NCBI GenBank assembly: GCA_016718845.1
Contig: JADKCK010000064.1
Location: 1 to 55,002, forward strand
Direction: 5' to 3'
Source: Sphingobacteriales bacterium
Lineage (GTDB): Bacteria > Bacteroidota > Bacteroidia > Chitinophagales > UBA2359
DNA length: 55,002 nt
Below are positions 17,850 through 26,970 of this stretch, piece by piece (position 1 is the stretch's first letter; each line of letters opens with the position of its first letter). The translations under genes and the position numbers were made by a program. The notes under the pieces are model-generated. The model saw nothing but the letters and a program-made list of their open reading frames with translations, was not told the DNA's origin and did no database searches.

Positions 17850-18470
17850 CTATCTTTTTTCAATAACAACATACGATCCATTGTGTCCCGGAATAGCACC
17901 TCTGAGTAGGATAAGATTTTGTTCTTTGAAGATTTTAACGATTTGTAGGTTTTTAACCTTGATGCTTTCTCCACCGGTACGACCTGCCATGCGCATTCCT
18001 TTGAATACACGCGAGGGGTACGATGATGCACCGATTGAACCTGGTGCCCGAAGGCGGTTGTGTTGACCGTGTGTGCTCATGCCCACACCTCTAAATCCGT
18101 GTCGTGCAACAACACCCTTGAAACCTTTACCTTTTGATGTACCTAAAGCATTTACTTTTTCGCCTTCGCTAAAAATATCTACTTCGATAGCCTCGCCAAG
18201 ATTTTTTTCAATCGAAAAGTCACGGAACTCCATGATTTTCTTTTTGGGTGTTACTCCAGCTTTTGCAAAGTGCCCCTTCATGGGTTGGGTCACATTTTTT
18301 TCTTTCGCATCATCAAATGCTAATTGAACCGCACTATACCCGTCTTTTTCGAGTGTTCGTAGTTGCGTAACATAGCATGGTCCGGCTTCCACGACAGTAA
18401 CTTGAATTTGTTTACCGCCATCCCCAAAGAAGCTGGTCATACCTACTTTTTTACCGATGATACCTTTCAT
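17850..18470 (-). CDS. rplC: 50S ribosomal protein L3
   Basis: L3 starts large-subunit assembly and reaches the peptidyl transferase centre. The 206-aa protein starts MKGIIGKKVGMTSFFGDGGK. The central extension GTSKGKGFKGVVARHGF and the GSIGASSYPSRVFKGMRMAG block are conserved. It lies 8 nt after rpsJ. Confidence 0.98.
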   Translation of the reverse strand: MKGIIGKKVGMTSFFGDGGKQIQVTVVEAGPCYVTQLRTLEKDGYSAVQLAFDDAKEKNVTQPMKGHFAKAGVTPKKKIMEFRDFSIEKNLGEAIEVDIFSEGEKVNALGTSKGKGFKGVVARHGFRGVGMSTHGQHNRLRAPGSIGASSYPSRVFKGMRMAGRTGGESIKVKNLQIVKIFKEQNLILLRGAIPGHNGSYVVIEKR

Positions 18471-18478
18471 GTCGTTTT

Positions 18479-18784
18479 TTACACTTTGATTTCTACATCA
18501 ACGCCGCTTGGTAATTCAAGCTTCATTAGTGCGTCGATGGTTTTTGATGTTGAACTGTAAATATCTAACAACCTTTTGTAGGTGCATAACTGAAACTGCT
18601 CGCGCGAGCTTTTGTTAACGTGCGGAGAGCGGATAACTGTAAAAACTTTTCTTTCGGTAGGCAACGGAATAGGTCCCGATACGATAGCACCTGTGGTGCG
18701 TACTGTTTTTACAATTTTTTCAGCAGAGCGGTCTACTAAATTGTGGTCGTAAGATTTTAGCTTAATGCGAATACGTTGTGTCAT
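18479..18784 (-). CDS. rpsJ: 30S ribosomal protein S10
   Basis: S10 is a 30S head protein and also the NusE partner of NusB in antitermination. The 101-aa protein has the family pattern RIRIKLKSYDHNLVDRSAEK, GPIPLPTERKVFTVIRSPHV and the end MKLELPSGVDVEIKV. It follows fusA by 86 nt. tuf is not between them. Confidence 0.98.
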   Translation of the reverse strand: MTQRIRIKLKSYDHNLVDRSAEKIVKTVRTTGAIVSGPIPLPTERKVFTVIRSPHVNKSSREQFQLCTYKRLLDIYSSTSKTIDALMKLELPSGVDVEIKV

Positions 18785-18870
18785 TACTCGAACAATTTTA
18801 TAATTGTGAGTTGTCCACTGTTAGTTACCATATAATACGATAACTAACAGTTTTCAACACGATATCTTTT

Positions 18871-20997
18871 TTAGTCTACTATTCTTGTGCCTTTTGGTGA
18901 TTTTTCAATAACCATATCAGCAATATTTCTAGGTGCAGGAGCATAATGTAAGAACTCCATGCTTGATGTAGCACGACCCGATGTGATAGTACGTAACGAT
19001 GTTACATAACCGAACATTTCGGATAAAGGCACTTTAGCTTTAATAACTTGTGCATTGCCTTTGGTATCCATACCTTCTAGCATACCGCGACGACGGTTTA
19101 AATCGCCCATTACGTCACCTGTATGTTCGTCGGGGGTAATTACTTCAATTTTCATGATAGGCTCTAGGATTTGAGGACCTGCTTGACGTGTTGCATTACG
19201 GAAAGCCATGCGTCCTGCCATTTCGAATGAAAAAGCGTCAGAGTCAACTGCGTGGAAACCACCATCGTACAAACGTACACGTAAAGCTTCTACTTCGTAG
19301 CCTGCCAAAGGTCCATTTTTCATAGACTCACGGAAGCCTTTCTCAACAGCTGGTATAAATTCGCGGGGGATAGCACCACCTACAATTTCGTTAACAAACT
19401 GCAAACCTGGTTTAACTACACCTGTTTCTTCGTCTGGTAATGCGGGCATTACTTCTACATGAATATCGGCATATTTACCACGACCACCCGATTGTTTTTT
19501 GTATGTTTCGCGATGTTTAAAGCTGCCAGTAATTGCTTCTTTGTAATTTACTTGCGGGGCACCTTGGTTACACTCTACTTTAAATTCGCGACGCAAACGG
19601 TCGACAAGGATTTCTAAGTGAAGCTCACCCATGCCTGCAATGATTGTTTGAGCAGTTTCTTCGTTGTAACTAACCCTGAAGGTTGGGTCTTCTTCGGCAA
19701 GTTTTGCCAAAGACATACCTAATCTATCTAAGTCTTTCTGCGTTTTAGGCTCAATAGCCAACGAGATAACTGGTTCGGGGAAAGTCATTACTTCGAGTAC
19801 AAGTGGGTTGTTTTCGAAACAGATGGTATCACCTGTACGAATGTCTTTAAAACCTACACCTGCTGCAATATCACCTGCTTCTACAAATTCGATGGGGTTT
19901 TGGCGATTAGCGTGCATTTGATATAAACGCGAGATACGCTCTTTTTTGCCGCTACGGGTGTTTAACACCGCAGTACCCGCATCTAAGCGTCCCGAATAGA
20001 CACGCATAAAGGTTAAACGTCCAACGTAAGGGTCGGTAGCAATTTTGAATGCCAAGGCAGCAAATGGGTCATTTACTGTTGGGTTAAGCAAAATTTCTTC
20101 TTCTGTATCTGGGTTTGTAGCAATTACCGCTTCTACATCTAGAGGAGAGGGCAAGTAGGTTACTACTGAGTCGAGCATAGCCTGAACACCTTTGTTTTTG
20201 AAAGACGAGCCACAGAACATAGGTATAATTGCCATATCTATGGTTGCTTTTCTGATAGCTGCACGTAATTCTTCTTCGCCAATACTGTCTGGGTTATCGA
20301 AGAATTTTTCTAGGATAGCATCATCGTAATCGGCAACGGCTTCTACCATTTTAGCTCGGTATTCTTGAACGGTATCAAGTAAGTCGGCTGGGATAGGAAT
20401 TTCTTTGTAGGTCATTCCTTGAGTTTCATCGTCCCAAATAACGGCTTTGTTGGTAATCAAATCAACAACGCCTCTAAATGTTTCTTCGGCTCCGATTGGA
20501 ATTTGCATAGGTACGGGGTTTGCACCCAATACTTTTTGAACTTGGTCGACCACGCTCAAAAAGTCAGCTCCTGTGCGATCCATTTTGTTTACAAAACCGA
20601 TACGAGGTACTCTATATTTGTTGGCTTGACGCCAAACTGTTTCTGACTGAGGTTCTACTCCACCTACGGCACAAAACAAAGCTACCAATCCATCTAATAC
20701 GCGCAACGAGCGTTCTACCTCTACGGTAAAGTCTACGTGTCCAGGTGTGTCGATGATATTAAATTGGTAATCTTCTCCGCGGTATTTCCATTGAACTTTG
20801 GTTGCAGCCGAGGTGATAGTGATACCACGCTCTTGTTCTTGCTCCATCCAGTCCATTGTAGCAGCTCCTTCATGAACTTCACCGATTTTGTGCGTAACAC
20901 CTGTATAGTACAGGATACGCTCGGTGGTAGTTGTTTTACCGGCATCGATGTGTGCAGCGATGCCTATATTTCGGGTATAGTTGAGATCCCTTCCCAT
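18871..20997 (-). CDS. fusA: Elongation factor G
   Basis: GTPase that drives tRNA-mRNA translocation and, with RRF, ribosome recycling. The 708-aa protein has all G motifs: AHIDAGKTT (G1), DTPGH (G3) and NKMD (G4). Domain II, III-V follow, with GMGELHLEILVDRL and, near the C-terminus, VMGDLNRRRGMLEGM. It sits in the str order rpsL-rpsG-fusA, after which rpsJ follows directly with no tuf gene between. Confidence 0.99.
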   Translation of the reverse strand: MGRDLNYTRNIGIAAHIDAGKTTTTERILYYTGVTHKIGEVHEGAATMDWMEQEQERGITITSAATKVQWKYRGEDYQFNIIDTPGHVDFTVEVERSLRVLDGLVALFCAVGGVEPQSETVWRQANKYRVPRIGFVNKMDRTGADFLSVVDQVQKVLGANPVPMQIPIGAEETFRGVVDLITNKAVIWDDETQGMTYKEIPIPADLLDTVQEYRAKMVEAVADYDDAILEKFFDNPDSIGEEELRAAIRKATIDMAIIPMFCGSSFKNKGVQAMLDSVVTYLPSPLDVEAVIATNPDTEEEILLNPTVNDPFAALAFKIATDPYVGRLTFMRVYSGRLDAGTAVLNTRSGKKERISRLYQMHANRQNPIEFVEAGDIAAGVGFKDIRTGDTICFENNPLVLEVMTFPEPVISLAIEPKTQKDLDRLGMSLAKLAEEDPTFRVSYNEETAQTIIAGMGELHLEILVDRLRREFKVECNQGAPQVNYKEAITGSFKHRETYKKQSGGRGKYADIHVEVMPALPDEETGVVKPGLQFVNEIVGGAIPREFIPAVEKGFRESMKNGPLAGYEVEALRVRLYDGGFHAVDSDAFSFEMAGRMAFRNATRQAGPQILEPIMKIEVITPDEHTGDVMGDLNRRRGMLEGMDTKGNAQVIKAKVPLSEMFGYVTSLRTITSGRATSSMEFLHYAPAPRNIADMVIEKSPKGTRIVD

Positions 20998-21083
20998 TTT
21001 TGAGATTGGAAAAATTTAGTTATTGAATAATAAATGGCTGACGATGAGCAACACGGTTGCTATTGTCTGTTTTTTTTGTTGGA

Positions 21084-21551
21084 TTACACGCGGAAGTGAG
21101 AGAACGCTTTATTAGCTTCTGCCATACGGTGTGTATCGTCGCGACGTTTGATAGAGGCTCCTTCGTTTTTGGTAGCTGCGATAATTTCGGCGGATAGTTT
21201 ATCTGCCATTGTTTTACCGCTACGTTTGCGTGAAAAGTTAATTAGCCATTTCATGCCTACCGAAATACGACGGTCGGGGCGAATTTCGGTTGGAATTTGG
21301 AAGGTTGCACCACCGATACGGCGGCTGCGAACTTCAACGGCTGGCATAATATTATTTAATGCCTTTTTCCACATTTCGTAGCCTTCTTCTTTCGTTGAAT
21401 CGGCTATTTTATCTACTGCATCATAAAAGATGGTGTATGCCACGCTCTTTTTGCCATCCCACATCAACATGTTCACAAAGCGTGTTACCAAAGGGTCGTT
21501 GAAGCGAGGATCGGGAGCGAGCGGACGTTTTTTCGCTCTTTGCTTACGCAT
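21084..21551 (-). CDS. rpsG: 30S ribosomal protein S7
   Basis: S7 nucleates 30S head assembly and contacts E-site tRNA. The 155-aa sequence starts MRKQRAKKRPLAPDPRFND, with the conserved NMLMWDGKKSVAYTIFYDA and EVRSRRIGGATFQIPTEIRP blocks and the end MAEANKAFSHFRV. A 437-nt non-coding stretch separates it from rpsL. Confidence 0.98.
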   Translation of the reverse strand: MRKQRAKKRPLAPDPRFNDPLVTRFVNMLMWDGKKSVAYTIFYDAVDKIADSTKEEGYEMWKKALNNIMPAVEVRSRRIGGATFQIPTEIRPDRRISVGMKWLINFSRKRSGKTMADKLSAEIIAATKNEGASIKRRDDTHRMAEANKAFSHFRV

Positions 21552-21988
21552 ATAACTATTGAGTTAATTTTGTTTAGACACTAAGCATTGCCGCATCTTT
21601 CGATAAGTCGAAAAATGAACGAAGCAAAACTTTTGTTGACAAATATCTTGAAGGGTATGAAATAGGGTCATTTAGGTGTGTTGCGTAACAAGTTTATAAA
21701 CCGTTGTTTATGGCTTGCTTTAAACTACCAAATTGCTCATTTTTTAAGCTATTAATCTTAAAGTATAACGCTTAGTTACTTTTAAAATCTAGGCTATTTT
21801 TTGTGTCGAACAGCAAGGTGTCGAGATAGGATGCTGCTGTTCTGTTGGATTGTTTCCGCCATAATTATCTCGGAGTAGGGAGATGTTATGGCTAGGAATG
21901 GAGGCATTTAGCTTTTGTTGGCTAAACACTTTTAAGTTTAATGAGGTAGAGGATCGGTAGTTTTTGCTTGCTATGCAAAGGCTAAGTG
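21552..21988 (-). other. 437-nt gap between rpsL and rpsG
   Basis: rpsL and rpsG are usually close. This gap has no credible frame. It contains short inverted repeats, for example TTTAGC/GGCTAAA around 21910, but no T-tailed terminator or clear promoter that I can name. Confidence 0.4.
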
Positions 21989-22411
21989 CTATTTCTTTTT
22001 CTTTGCTGGTGCTCCTTTGGTAGGTGCTGCAACAGCTCCTGCTTTTGGACGTTTAGCACCGTATTTAGAACGACTTTTACGACGTTTGTCTACACCACCT
22101 GTATCAAGGCTACCACGGACGATGTGGTAACGCACACCTGGTAAATCTTTTACACGACCGCCGCGTACTAGCACCATAGAGTGCTCTTGGAGGTTGTGAC
22201 CTTCACCTGGTATATAGGCGATGATTTCGATACCGTTGGTTAAACGCACTTTTGCTACTTTACGTAGTGCAGAGTTTGGTTTTTTAGGTGTTGTTGTGTA
22301 AACCTTAGTACAAACACCTCGTTTTTGAGGGCATTTGTCTAGTGCTTTTGATTTTGATGTAGTACGTGGAACTTCGCGTCCGTTTCTTACTAATTGCTGA
22401 ATGGTAGGCAT
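21989..22411 (-). CDS. rpsL: 30S ribosomal protein S12
   Basis: S12 controls decoding accuracy at the A site. I start at the ATG on 22411 (MPTIQQLVRNGREVPR), the family start, giving 140 aa. The longer frame has an upstream ATG that would cover the promoter region. The streptomycin-loop residues are wild type (TTPKKPNSALRKVAKVRL and RGGRVKDLPGVRYHIVRG). The tail is rich in Lys and Ala. It is the first gene of the ribosomal run. Confidence 0.97.
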   Translation of the reverse strand: MPTIQQLVRNGREVPRTTSKSKALDKCPQKRGVCTKVYTTTPKKPNSALRKVAKVRLTNGIEIIAYIPGEGHNLQEHSMVLVRGGRVKDLPGVRYHIVRGSLDTGGVDKRRKSRSKYGAKRPKAGAVAAPTKGAPAKKKK

Positions 22412-22435
22412 TAGGTATCTTCTTTTGTTTGAGAG

Positions 22436-22443
22436 TGCAAAGG
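22436..22443 (-). promoter_or_regulatory. TAnnTTTG box just upstream of rpsL
   Basis: TACCTTTGC on the minus strand lies about 25 nt before the rpsL start. A TTAGG precedes it by about 20 nt, a weak -33. It may be a proximal promoter giving a very short leader. Confidence 0.35.
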
Positions 22444-22480
22444 TACGAACATTCTTTGACACTTTCCTAATTATACACAA

Positions 22481-22832
22481 AAATTTTTTCCCTCTTTTTT
22501 TTTAAAGAAAAAGAGGTGGTAGCTTTATGTTAAAAATTGTTGCCAATTTCTAGACATTCCGATGATGTTTCATAGCTGCAACAGCAGTTGTGAAGTACTT
22601 TTGTCCGGTTTCGTTATGAGTTAGGATGGAAAGATGTCTATATCACCAAAGCGGCTGCAAAGGTACAGGCTTTTTTATTTAAAACCTAACTTTTGTACCA
22701 AAATAATTTTTTTTTTTGAAAAAAAGTGGAAAATAATTTCAGAAGGGCTTTTTTAGGGTTGTTTTGGCTGTATAAAGGGTGTTTATTGTCCAATAGTTAG
22801 GCAATAAAGTCTTTCTTGAACAAATATTTTTA
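22481..22832. other. Gap upstream of rpsL
   Basis: A 352-nt AT-rich stretch with the distal rpsL promoter near 22.66 kb and a 9-bp hairpin (22491-22499 with 22508-22516) in the expected rpsL leader. No gene is seen. The hairpin has no strong T-tail. Confidence 0.45.
22658..22689 (-). promoter_or_regulatory. Distal promoter for the rpsL run
   Basis: Minus-strand TTAGG (22685-22689), 19 nt, TACCTTTG (22658-22665). The -7 box and spacing fit the Bacteroidota consensus. Transcripts would carry about 240 nt before rpsL. Confidence 0.5.
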
Positions 22833-23579
22833 TCAATCAAATAATCCGCTTAGCATAAAAACAGGGAATTTTATGTGCAAAGTGTTGTTGTTGGGGAGTA
22901 TTTGGGTTAACTGCGTGGCTAGTTCGTTGGTAGGATTGTGGTTGTTTTGCTCAATAAATTTTTTTACGCCCGACCAAGTATTTAGGTAGTTTATTAGTTG
23001 ATTTAGTTGCCAATGTCGGTGTATTATAAAATTTTTTTGTTCTACTTGTTTAAACGGGAAGGGTATGTTGCGGTATTGGGTATCTATGTGGTGTCGTTCG
23101 GTGTCCCAGTAGTTACCTATGGTTTGGGTGTAAAATTGATTGATGATGGCATCTGCCTCGTTATTTATTTTCAATACGCCGTATCCCCAAACGGCTATTT
23201 GGGCTTGTGGTTTGGCTACGCGGCGGGCTTCGTTGTAAAACGCCTCTTGGTTAAACCAATGTAAGGCTTGCCCAACGGTTATTAAATCAAACTGCTGATT
23301 TTGAAACGGGGTTTGTTCGGCACGTGCTATAGTATATTGTATATGGGGCTTGGGTGTGGCATGGTCTAATTGCTTTTGGCTGATGTCGGTGGCGTATACT
23401 TGTTTAAATTTGTGGGCAAGTTGTAGGGCTACCTGCCCATTGCCAGTGGCGCAATCCCAGGCGGCATCAAAGTTTTTGGTGCGACTGTATATATAGGTAT
23501 ACAGTTCGTCGGGGTAATTGGGTCTAAATTGTGCGTATTGATGGGCGTGTGCCGAAAAGCGGTCTTTGGGTGGCAGCAT
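22833..23579 (-). CDS. Class I SAM-dependent methyltransferase
   Basis: A 248-aa protein with a Rossmann-type SAM fold. Motif I is DCATGNGQVALQLA near residue 42, followed by the acidic strand end YATDIS, the TPFQNQQFDLITVGQALHWF segment and ARRVAKPQAQIAVWG. This layout matches the methyltransferase-11 type proteins related to UbiE/trans-aconitate methyltransferase-like families. The substrate cannot be inferred. It is transcribed toward the ribosomal run but appears to be a separate unit. Confidence 0.85.
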   Translation of the reverse strand: MLPPKDRFSAHAHQYAQFRPNYPDELYTYIYSRTKNFDAAWDCATGNGQVALQLAHKFKQVYATDISQKQLDHATPKPHIQYTIARAEQTPFQNQQFDLITVGQALHWFNQEAFYNEARRVAKPQAQIAVWGYGVLKINNEADAIINQFYTQTIGNYWDTERHHIDTQYRNIPFPFKQVEQKNFIIHRHWQLNQLINYLNTWSGVKKFIEQNNHNPTNELATQLTQILPNNNTLHIKFPVFMLSGLFD

Positions 23580-23709
23580 TTTTTTTAATTTTAAATTATA
23601 GATTGTAAATTATTAAAGATACAAGCAGTTGGTACTACTATCTTAGAACAAAGTTTCGTGTGCCACCATAAAGAGAATAAATTGCGCAAACGTTTGTTAA
23701 TTGTGTTTG

Positions 23710-23904
23710 TTAGTGGCACGATATTAATTTGTTCATTTTTTGTTGCCAATCGCTGTTAGGGTTATTTAGGTGAGGTTGATAATCTTCATCATCGTCATCC
23801 ACTTCATTATTTTGTTCAAAAGCTGTATAAAAAGTAGTGGATAATGGGGTAAGTTCTTGAGCTTGGGTGTTAGGTGTTTGCTTGGTAGGTGGTGTTGTTT
23901 GCAT
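23710..23904 (-). CDS. Small acidic protein of unknown function
   Basis: A 64-codon frame starting MQTTPPTKQTPNTQ, with a central acidic run (NNEVDDDDEDYQPH). No signal peptide or known domain is recognised. It lies between the methyltransferase and the potassium channel and could be a real small gene or a chance frame; codon composition resembles its neighbours. Confidence 0.4.
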   Translation of the reverse strand: MQTTPPTKQTPNTQAQELTPLSTTFYTAFEQNNEVDDDDEDYQPHLNNPNSDWQQKMNKLISCH

Positions 23905-24037
23905 TTTTTTGATTTTTTTTTGGTGTGTTTATTTTATCCCACAAAATACTGCGTTTTTGGGGATTTAGGTAAATGGGGGAAGCTATGTTAGTTAAAAAAA
24001 CGGTTTAATTGGCTAATCTACGTCTATACCTTCATGC

Positions 24038-25069
24038 TTATTCGTTGCCTAAGCCCTCCTCTCCTACCCTTTCTGCAAATAGTTCGGCGGGTTGATGTGC
24101 ATTTAGCAGTGTATAGTCTAAGGTTACGTGTTGTTGTTGGTTGTAGCTTACCATAGGTAAAAATTTTGCTCCCCAAACCACTTCTTGCCATTTGTACGAG
24201 CTGTTGATGTATACGGTTTGTAAAAAGGTATCGTCAAAACATTTCATCATCACTAAAAACTCGGCATCACCTGCTTCTAAATCGGCGGCGGTTAGGGTAT
24301 ACAGTGGACTGTCGGGGGTTATTGGGTGGTTGAGTGTCCAGCTAAGGGTAAAATACTGAATTTTGCTTATTTGTAGGGGCAATCCCACAAAAATGCGTTT
24401 TAGGGTTCCGGCTTCGTCAACGGGGCGGAGGATAGATAACATAATTTGGGCTTCGCACTCAATCAGTTTGTTGGTTCGCAGGTTGCAAAGGCGGCACATA
24501 AAGCCATTGGAGCCCTCTTGGTAAGGGGCAATTAGGGCATTTTGGCTAAACCCTAGTTTTACGCTTGGGCGCGAAAAACGCCCATACAGCAAACCGGTAG
24601 CTAGTGCTGCTGTCATGATGCCCACTAATGCCTCGATGGTGACTAACATGTTGGGTAAAAACCCTTTGGGGCTCATGGCTCCGTAGCCAATAGTGGCAAA
24701 GGTTTGTACGCTAAAAAAAAAGCACTGCTCAAAATCGCCCAACCAAGTGCCACTTGGCTCAATGCCATTTAAATGCTCGATACCAATTACCATAAATAAA
24801 AAGCCAAAAAGTATATTAAACAGCAAATAAAACGCCAAAATAAGTAGGTTAAATTTTGCCCACGGTATGGTAACAAGGTACTGATAAAAACTAAGGGGTG
24901 TCCATTCCATACCTACCCTTTCTATGTTAAACGAGCCGTCGCGTGCTACTAAGCGGTCGGTGTTGTTAAGTGCCGAGCCAAAGCCACTGTCGGTGTTGCT
25001 ATTGTTAGTTGTCCAAGGGCGCAAACGCTGCAAACGATTGGTTCGGGTAATGTCTTTATTGGTACTCAT
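24038..25069 (-). CDS. Inward-rectifier (Kir/KirBac-type) potassium channel
   Basis: The 343-aa protein has a cytoplasmic N-terminus, a first membrane helix at about 72-96, a pore helix and the selectivity filter TIGYGAM (residues 126-132), and a second helix at about 140-165. A cytoplasmic immunoglobulin-like Kir domain follows (VKLGFSQNALIAPYQEGSNGFMCRLCNLR), then LQISKIQYFTLSWTLNHPIT. Prokaryotic Kir channels conduct potassium and are gated by lipids or ligands. The gene stands alone, with a separate promoter-like region upstream. Confidence 0.93.
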   Translation of the reverse strand: MSTNKDITRTNRLQRLRPWTTNNSNTDSGFGSALNNTDRLVARDGSFNIERVGMEWTPLSFYQYLVTIPWAKFNLLILAFYLLFNILFGFLFMVIGIEHLNGIEPSGTWLGDFEQCFFFSVQTFATIGYGAMSPKGFLPNMLVTIEALVGIMTAALATGLLYGRFSRPSVKLGFSQNALIAPYQEGSNGFMCRLCNLRTNKLIECEAQIMLSILRPVDEAGTLKRIFVGLPLQISKIQYFTLSWTLNHPITPDSPLYTLTAADLEAGDAEFLVMMKCFDDTFLQTVYINSSYKWQEVVWGAKFLPMVSYNQQQHVTLDYTLLNAHQPAELFAERVGEEGLGNE

Positions 25070-25169
25070 AGTTTTTTTTGGTGATGATGTGTTTTAGGGT
25101 ATAAATGTAGGCATTATTGTTTGTTTGGCAAAGCATAAAATTTGTTTTGTGGTGCATCTGCCCAAAAAT

Positions 25170-25210
25170 AAAGATGCCACAAAAGTAATAAACACTTTTA
25201 TGGCATCTTT
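25170..25210 (-). terminator. Hairpin after the 25.2-25.8 kb gene
   Basis: Inverted repeat AAGATGCCA...TGGCATCTT with further pairing inside. On the minus strand it is followed by a T-rich run. It fits a terminator for the membrane protein gene ending at 25242. Confidence 0.7.
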
Positions 25211-25241
25211 GGTTTGGTAATTGTCAAATGGTTAGTTATCT

Positions 25242-25757
25242 TTAGTCGTCGTCGCCTTCTTTTTCGCCTTGTTGTTGGTTGGTTGGTGTCTCGTTGGTGG
25301 GGCTAAGGTTATTGCCTGTAGTTTGCAATTCGGTGTGCCTAATTTGTCCGCCATAATAACCTACACGTGCCATGGCAACAAAGGTGATAGTTGCCAATAC
25401 AAGGCTCAATAAAAACAATTTATTGGCAGATGCGGCTCGGCGATAGTTTGCCACTATTGCGGCTGCCGCAGCCAAGCCCGCCGCAGCCATTAGCCAGATA
25501 GCTAATTCGGCGGCTTCTTCGTGTTCGTGAATAATTGCTTCTGATATACCCGGTAGGTGTTCTACGGTTTCTTCGGCGGGTTCGCCAGTAAAAAACACGG
25601 GTATTGACACCAACGCCATAGCTACCAATATGGCAGCGGCATTTATTTTAGTGGTGGTGTTTTGTTTAAAAATGCCCCAAAGCATTAGGGCTACGGCAAG
25701 AGCTGTGCCTACAATCGGGAAATGATTGAGCAACAGGTGAAGATGGGTTAAATCCAT
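25242..25757 (-). CDS. Four-helix inner-membrane protein (DUF2231-like)
   Basis: A 171-aa protein with about four membrane helices. The start MDLTHLHLLLNHFPIVGTAL has the His-containing LNHFPI motif seen in DUF2231-like membrane proteins. The segment EHLPGISEAIIHEHEEAAELA carries several His and Glu that could bind metal or haem. The C-terminus is polar and acidic. No function is established. Alternative: an unrelated small membrane protein with similar topology. Confidence 0.7.
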   Translation of the reverse strand: MDLTHLHLLLNHFPIVGTALAVALMLWGIFKQNTTTKINAAAILVAMALVSIPVFFTGEPAEETVEHLPGISEAIIHEHEEAAELAIWLMAAAGLAAAAAIVANYRRAASANKLFLLSLVLATITFVAMARVGYYGGQIRHTELQTTGNNLSPTNETPTNQQQGEKEGDDD

Positions 25758-25880
25758 TGTTAAAATTGTTTTTGTTTTGTTAAAATGCGCGCAAATGCCT
25801 TACCACTATCAACTAGGGTTAACAGTTGGGCGCTAAAAAGCACTACACGATAATAAGTGTTTGAAATAAGCAGCTATAAA

Positions 25881-26288
25881 TTAACAAAATCTTGGCGGGT
25901 GCCAAATATCGGAGAGATGTTGAGATGGGACGAAATGATTTATCAGCACAAAATTTTGCTGATGGACGGCGGAATAAACGGGTTTGCTTAGTTCAACCGT
26001 TTGAGCAAGCATTTGCACCACCGATAGGGTATTGGTGGCATAGTGCTGATGATTTTTGAAAGGCAGATTTTGATGATTGTGTTGCGATTGTTGTTGGTGT
26101 TTTTGGTACTCGTTGGAGTAATGCAATATCAAAAAATCGGCGACAGAAATCATCGCGTTTTCGGTTTGGTGCTGTTGAAAATGCCTCCAAAGGTTGGCAA
26201 CTTTACATAAATCTGCTGTTATCACCGACGGCACAAGGGCAGTAAGTGTATAACAAAACAAGGTCAATATAATCATTGCTTTTCTCAT
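25881..26288 (-). CDS. Secreted or periplasmic protein of unknown function
   Basis: A 135-aa protein with an N-terminal hydrophobic segment (ILTLFCYTLTALVPSVITA) that looks like a signal peptide. The middle is rich in His and Gln (EYQKHQQQSQHNHQNLPFKNH), and the end is IWHPPRFC. From memory, small proteins with such His-rich stretches and a proline-rich end occur near metal-efflux genes in Bacteroidota, but no efflux gene is nearby. A strong promoter lies immediately upstream, leaving almost no leader; the second ATG, four codons in, is an alternative start. Confidence 0.6.
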   Translation of the reverse strand: MRKAMIILTLFCYTLTALVPSVITADLCKVANLWRHFQQHQTENAMISVADFLILHYSNEYQKHQQQSQHNHQNLPFKNHQHYATNTLSVVQMLAQTVELSKPVYSAVHQQNFVLINHFVPSQHLSDIWHPPRFC

Positions 26289-26292
26289 AGTG

Positions 26293-26324
26293 CAAAGGTA
26301 GCGAAAATACAGTTAATAACCAAA
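26293..26324 (-). promoter_or_regulatory. Promoter for the 25.9-26.3 kb gene
   Basis: Minus-strand TTTGG (26320-26324), 19 nt, TACCTTTG (26293-26300): a perfect match to the consensus. Its -7 box ends only 5 nt before the ATG at 26288, implying a leaderless or nearly leaderless mRNA. Confidence 0.75.
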
Positions 26325-26368
26325 TTTATGTTGTTAATTTTTGTTATTTTAACACAAAATCTACTAAT

Positions 26369-26411
26369 AAACAACGGCTAACTACCCAAATTAGATAGTT
26401 AGCCGTTGTTT
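26369..26411 (-). terminator. Terminator of cassette 1 (after Kazal lipoprotein)
   Basis: A perfect 16-bp stem (26369-26384 with 26396-26411), 6 nt past the Kazal gene stop. The arms, in essence ACAACGGCTAACTA and its complement, recur after the second Kazal gene at 29232-29268. Confidence 0.85.
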
Positions 26412-26416
26412 GTTAA

Positions 26417-26875
26417 TTATTTACCACATTCGCCTTTTATCCATTTCAATACACCAGCATTACTTGCCAAGCAATCGTTGGCATAAGTTACGCCATTACA
26501 ACCGCAAACGGGGTCGTAGTTGCGCATACACGGTTTGTTGGTGGCTTTGGTAGGGTCAAAACAATCTTTGCCTACATTGGGGTTTGGCGTTGGTGGTTTT
26601 GGTGGTTGGGCGCCAGGTGGTAATCCGGGCATATTTGGCGATGTGTTATTGCCCGATGGAATGGGACGGTCTGTGTTGTCGGTATTTTTGCTACCTTGGG
26701 GTAAATTGCTGTTAGTGGGTTGTTGGGGTTGAGTATCGGGGCGGGTTTTAACCGTTGGCTGTGTGGTAATGGATTGGTCTTTAGTATCGGTTTTTTTTTG
26801 CGAACTACAAGCCATCAAACAACAAAAGCAGGAAATTATCCCTAAACAAAAAACTTGGTATTGTATTTTTTTCAT
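26417..26875 (-). CDS. Kazal-domain lipoprotein, cassette 1
   Basis: A 152-aa lipoprotein. The signal peptide ends in the lipobox LMAC (Cys 23). A Pro/Gln/Thr-rich spacer (about 30-95) leads to a C-terminal Kazal-type domain with six Cys: DCFDP, PCMRNYDPVCGCNGVTYAND, then CLASNAGVLKW and GEC. Kazal domains inhibit serine proteases by a canonical loop. The likely location is the outer membrane or cell surface. It is the third gene of a cassette with a DUF6345-like protein and a propeptide-like protein, which hints that it guards against, or restrains, proteolysis. Confidence 0.85.
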   Translation of the reverse strand: MKKIQYQVFCLGIISCFCCLMACSSQKKTDTKDQSITTQPTVKTRPDTQPQQPTNSNLPQGSKNTDNTDRPIPSGNNTSPNMPGLPPGAQPPKPPTPNPNVGKDCFDPTKATNKPCMRNYDPVCGCNGVTYANDCLASNAGVLKWIKGECGK

Positions 26876-26911
26876 AAATTATTATTTTTTTAAGCTAAAT
26901 AATTAACAACA

Positions 26912-26958
26912 CAACATCAAATGCTTAGATAAAGTGTTTATCCGAGCATTTGATGTTG
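26912..26958 (-). terminator. Hairpin between propeptide-like gene 1 and Kazal gene 1
   Basis: A 14-bp stem (26912-26925 with 26945-26958) begins 13 nt past the stop at 26971. It has a long loop and only a modest T-run, so partial termination is possible. Confidence 0.6.
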
Positions 26959-26970
26959 GCTGATAGATTG

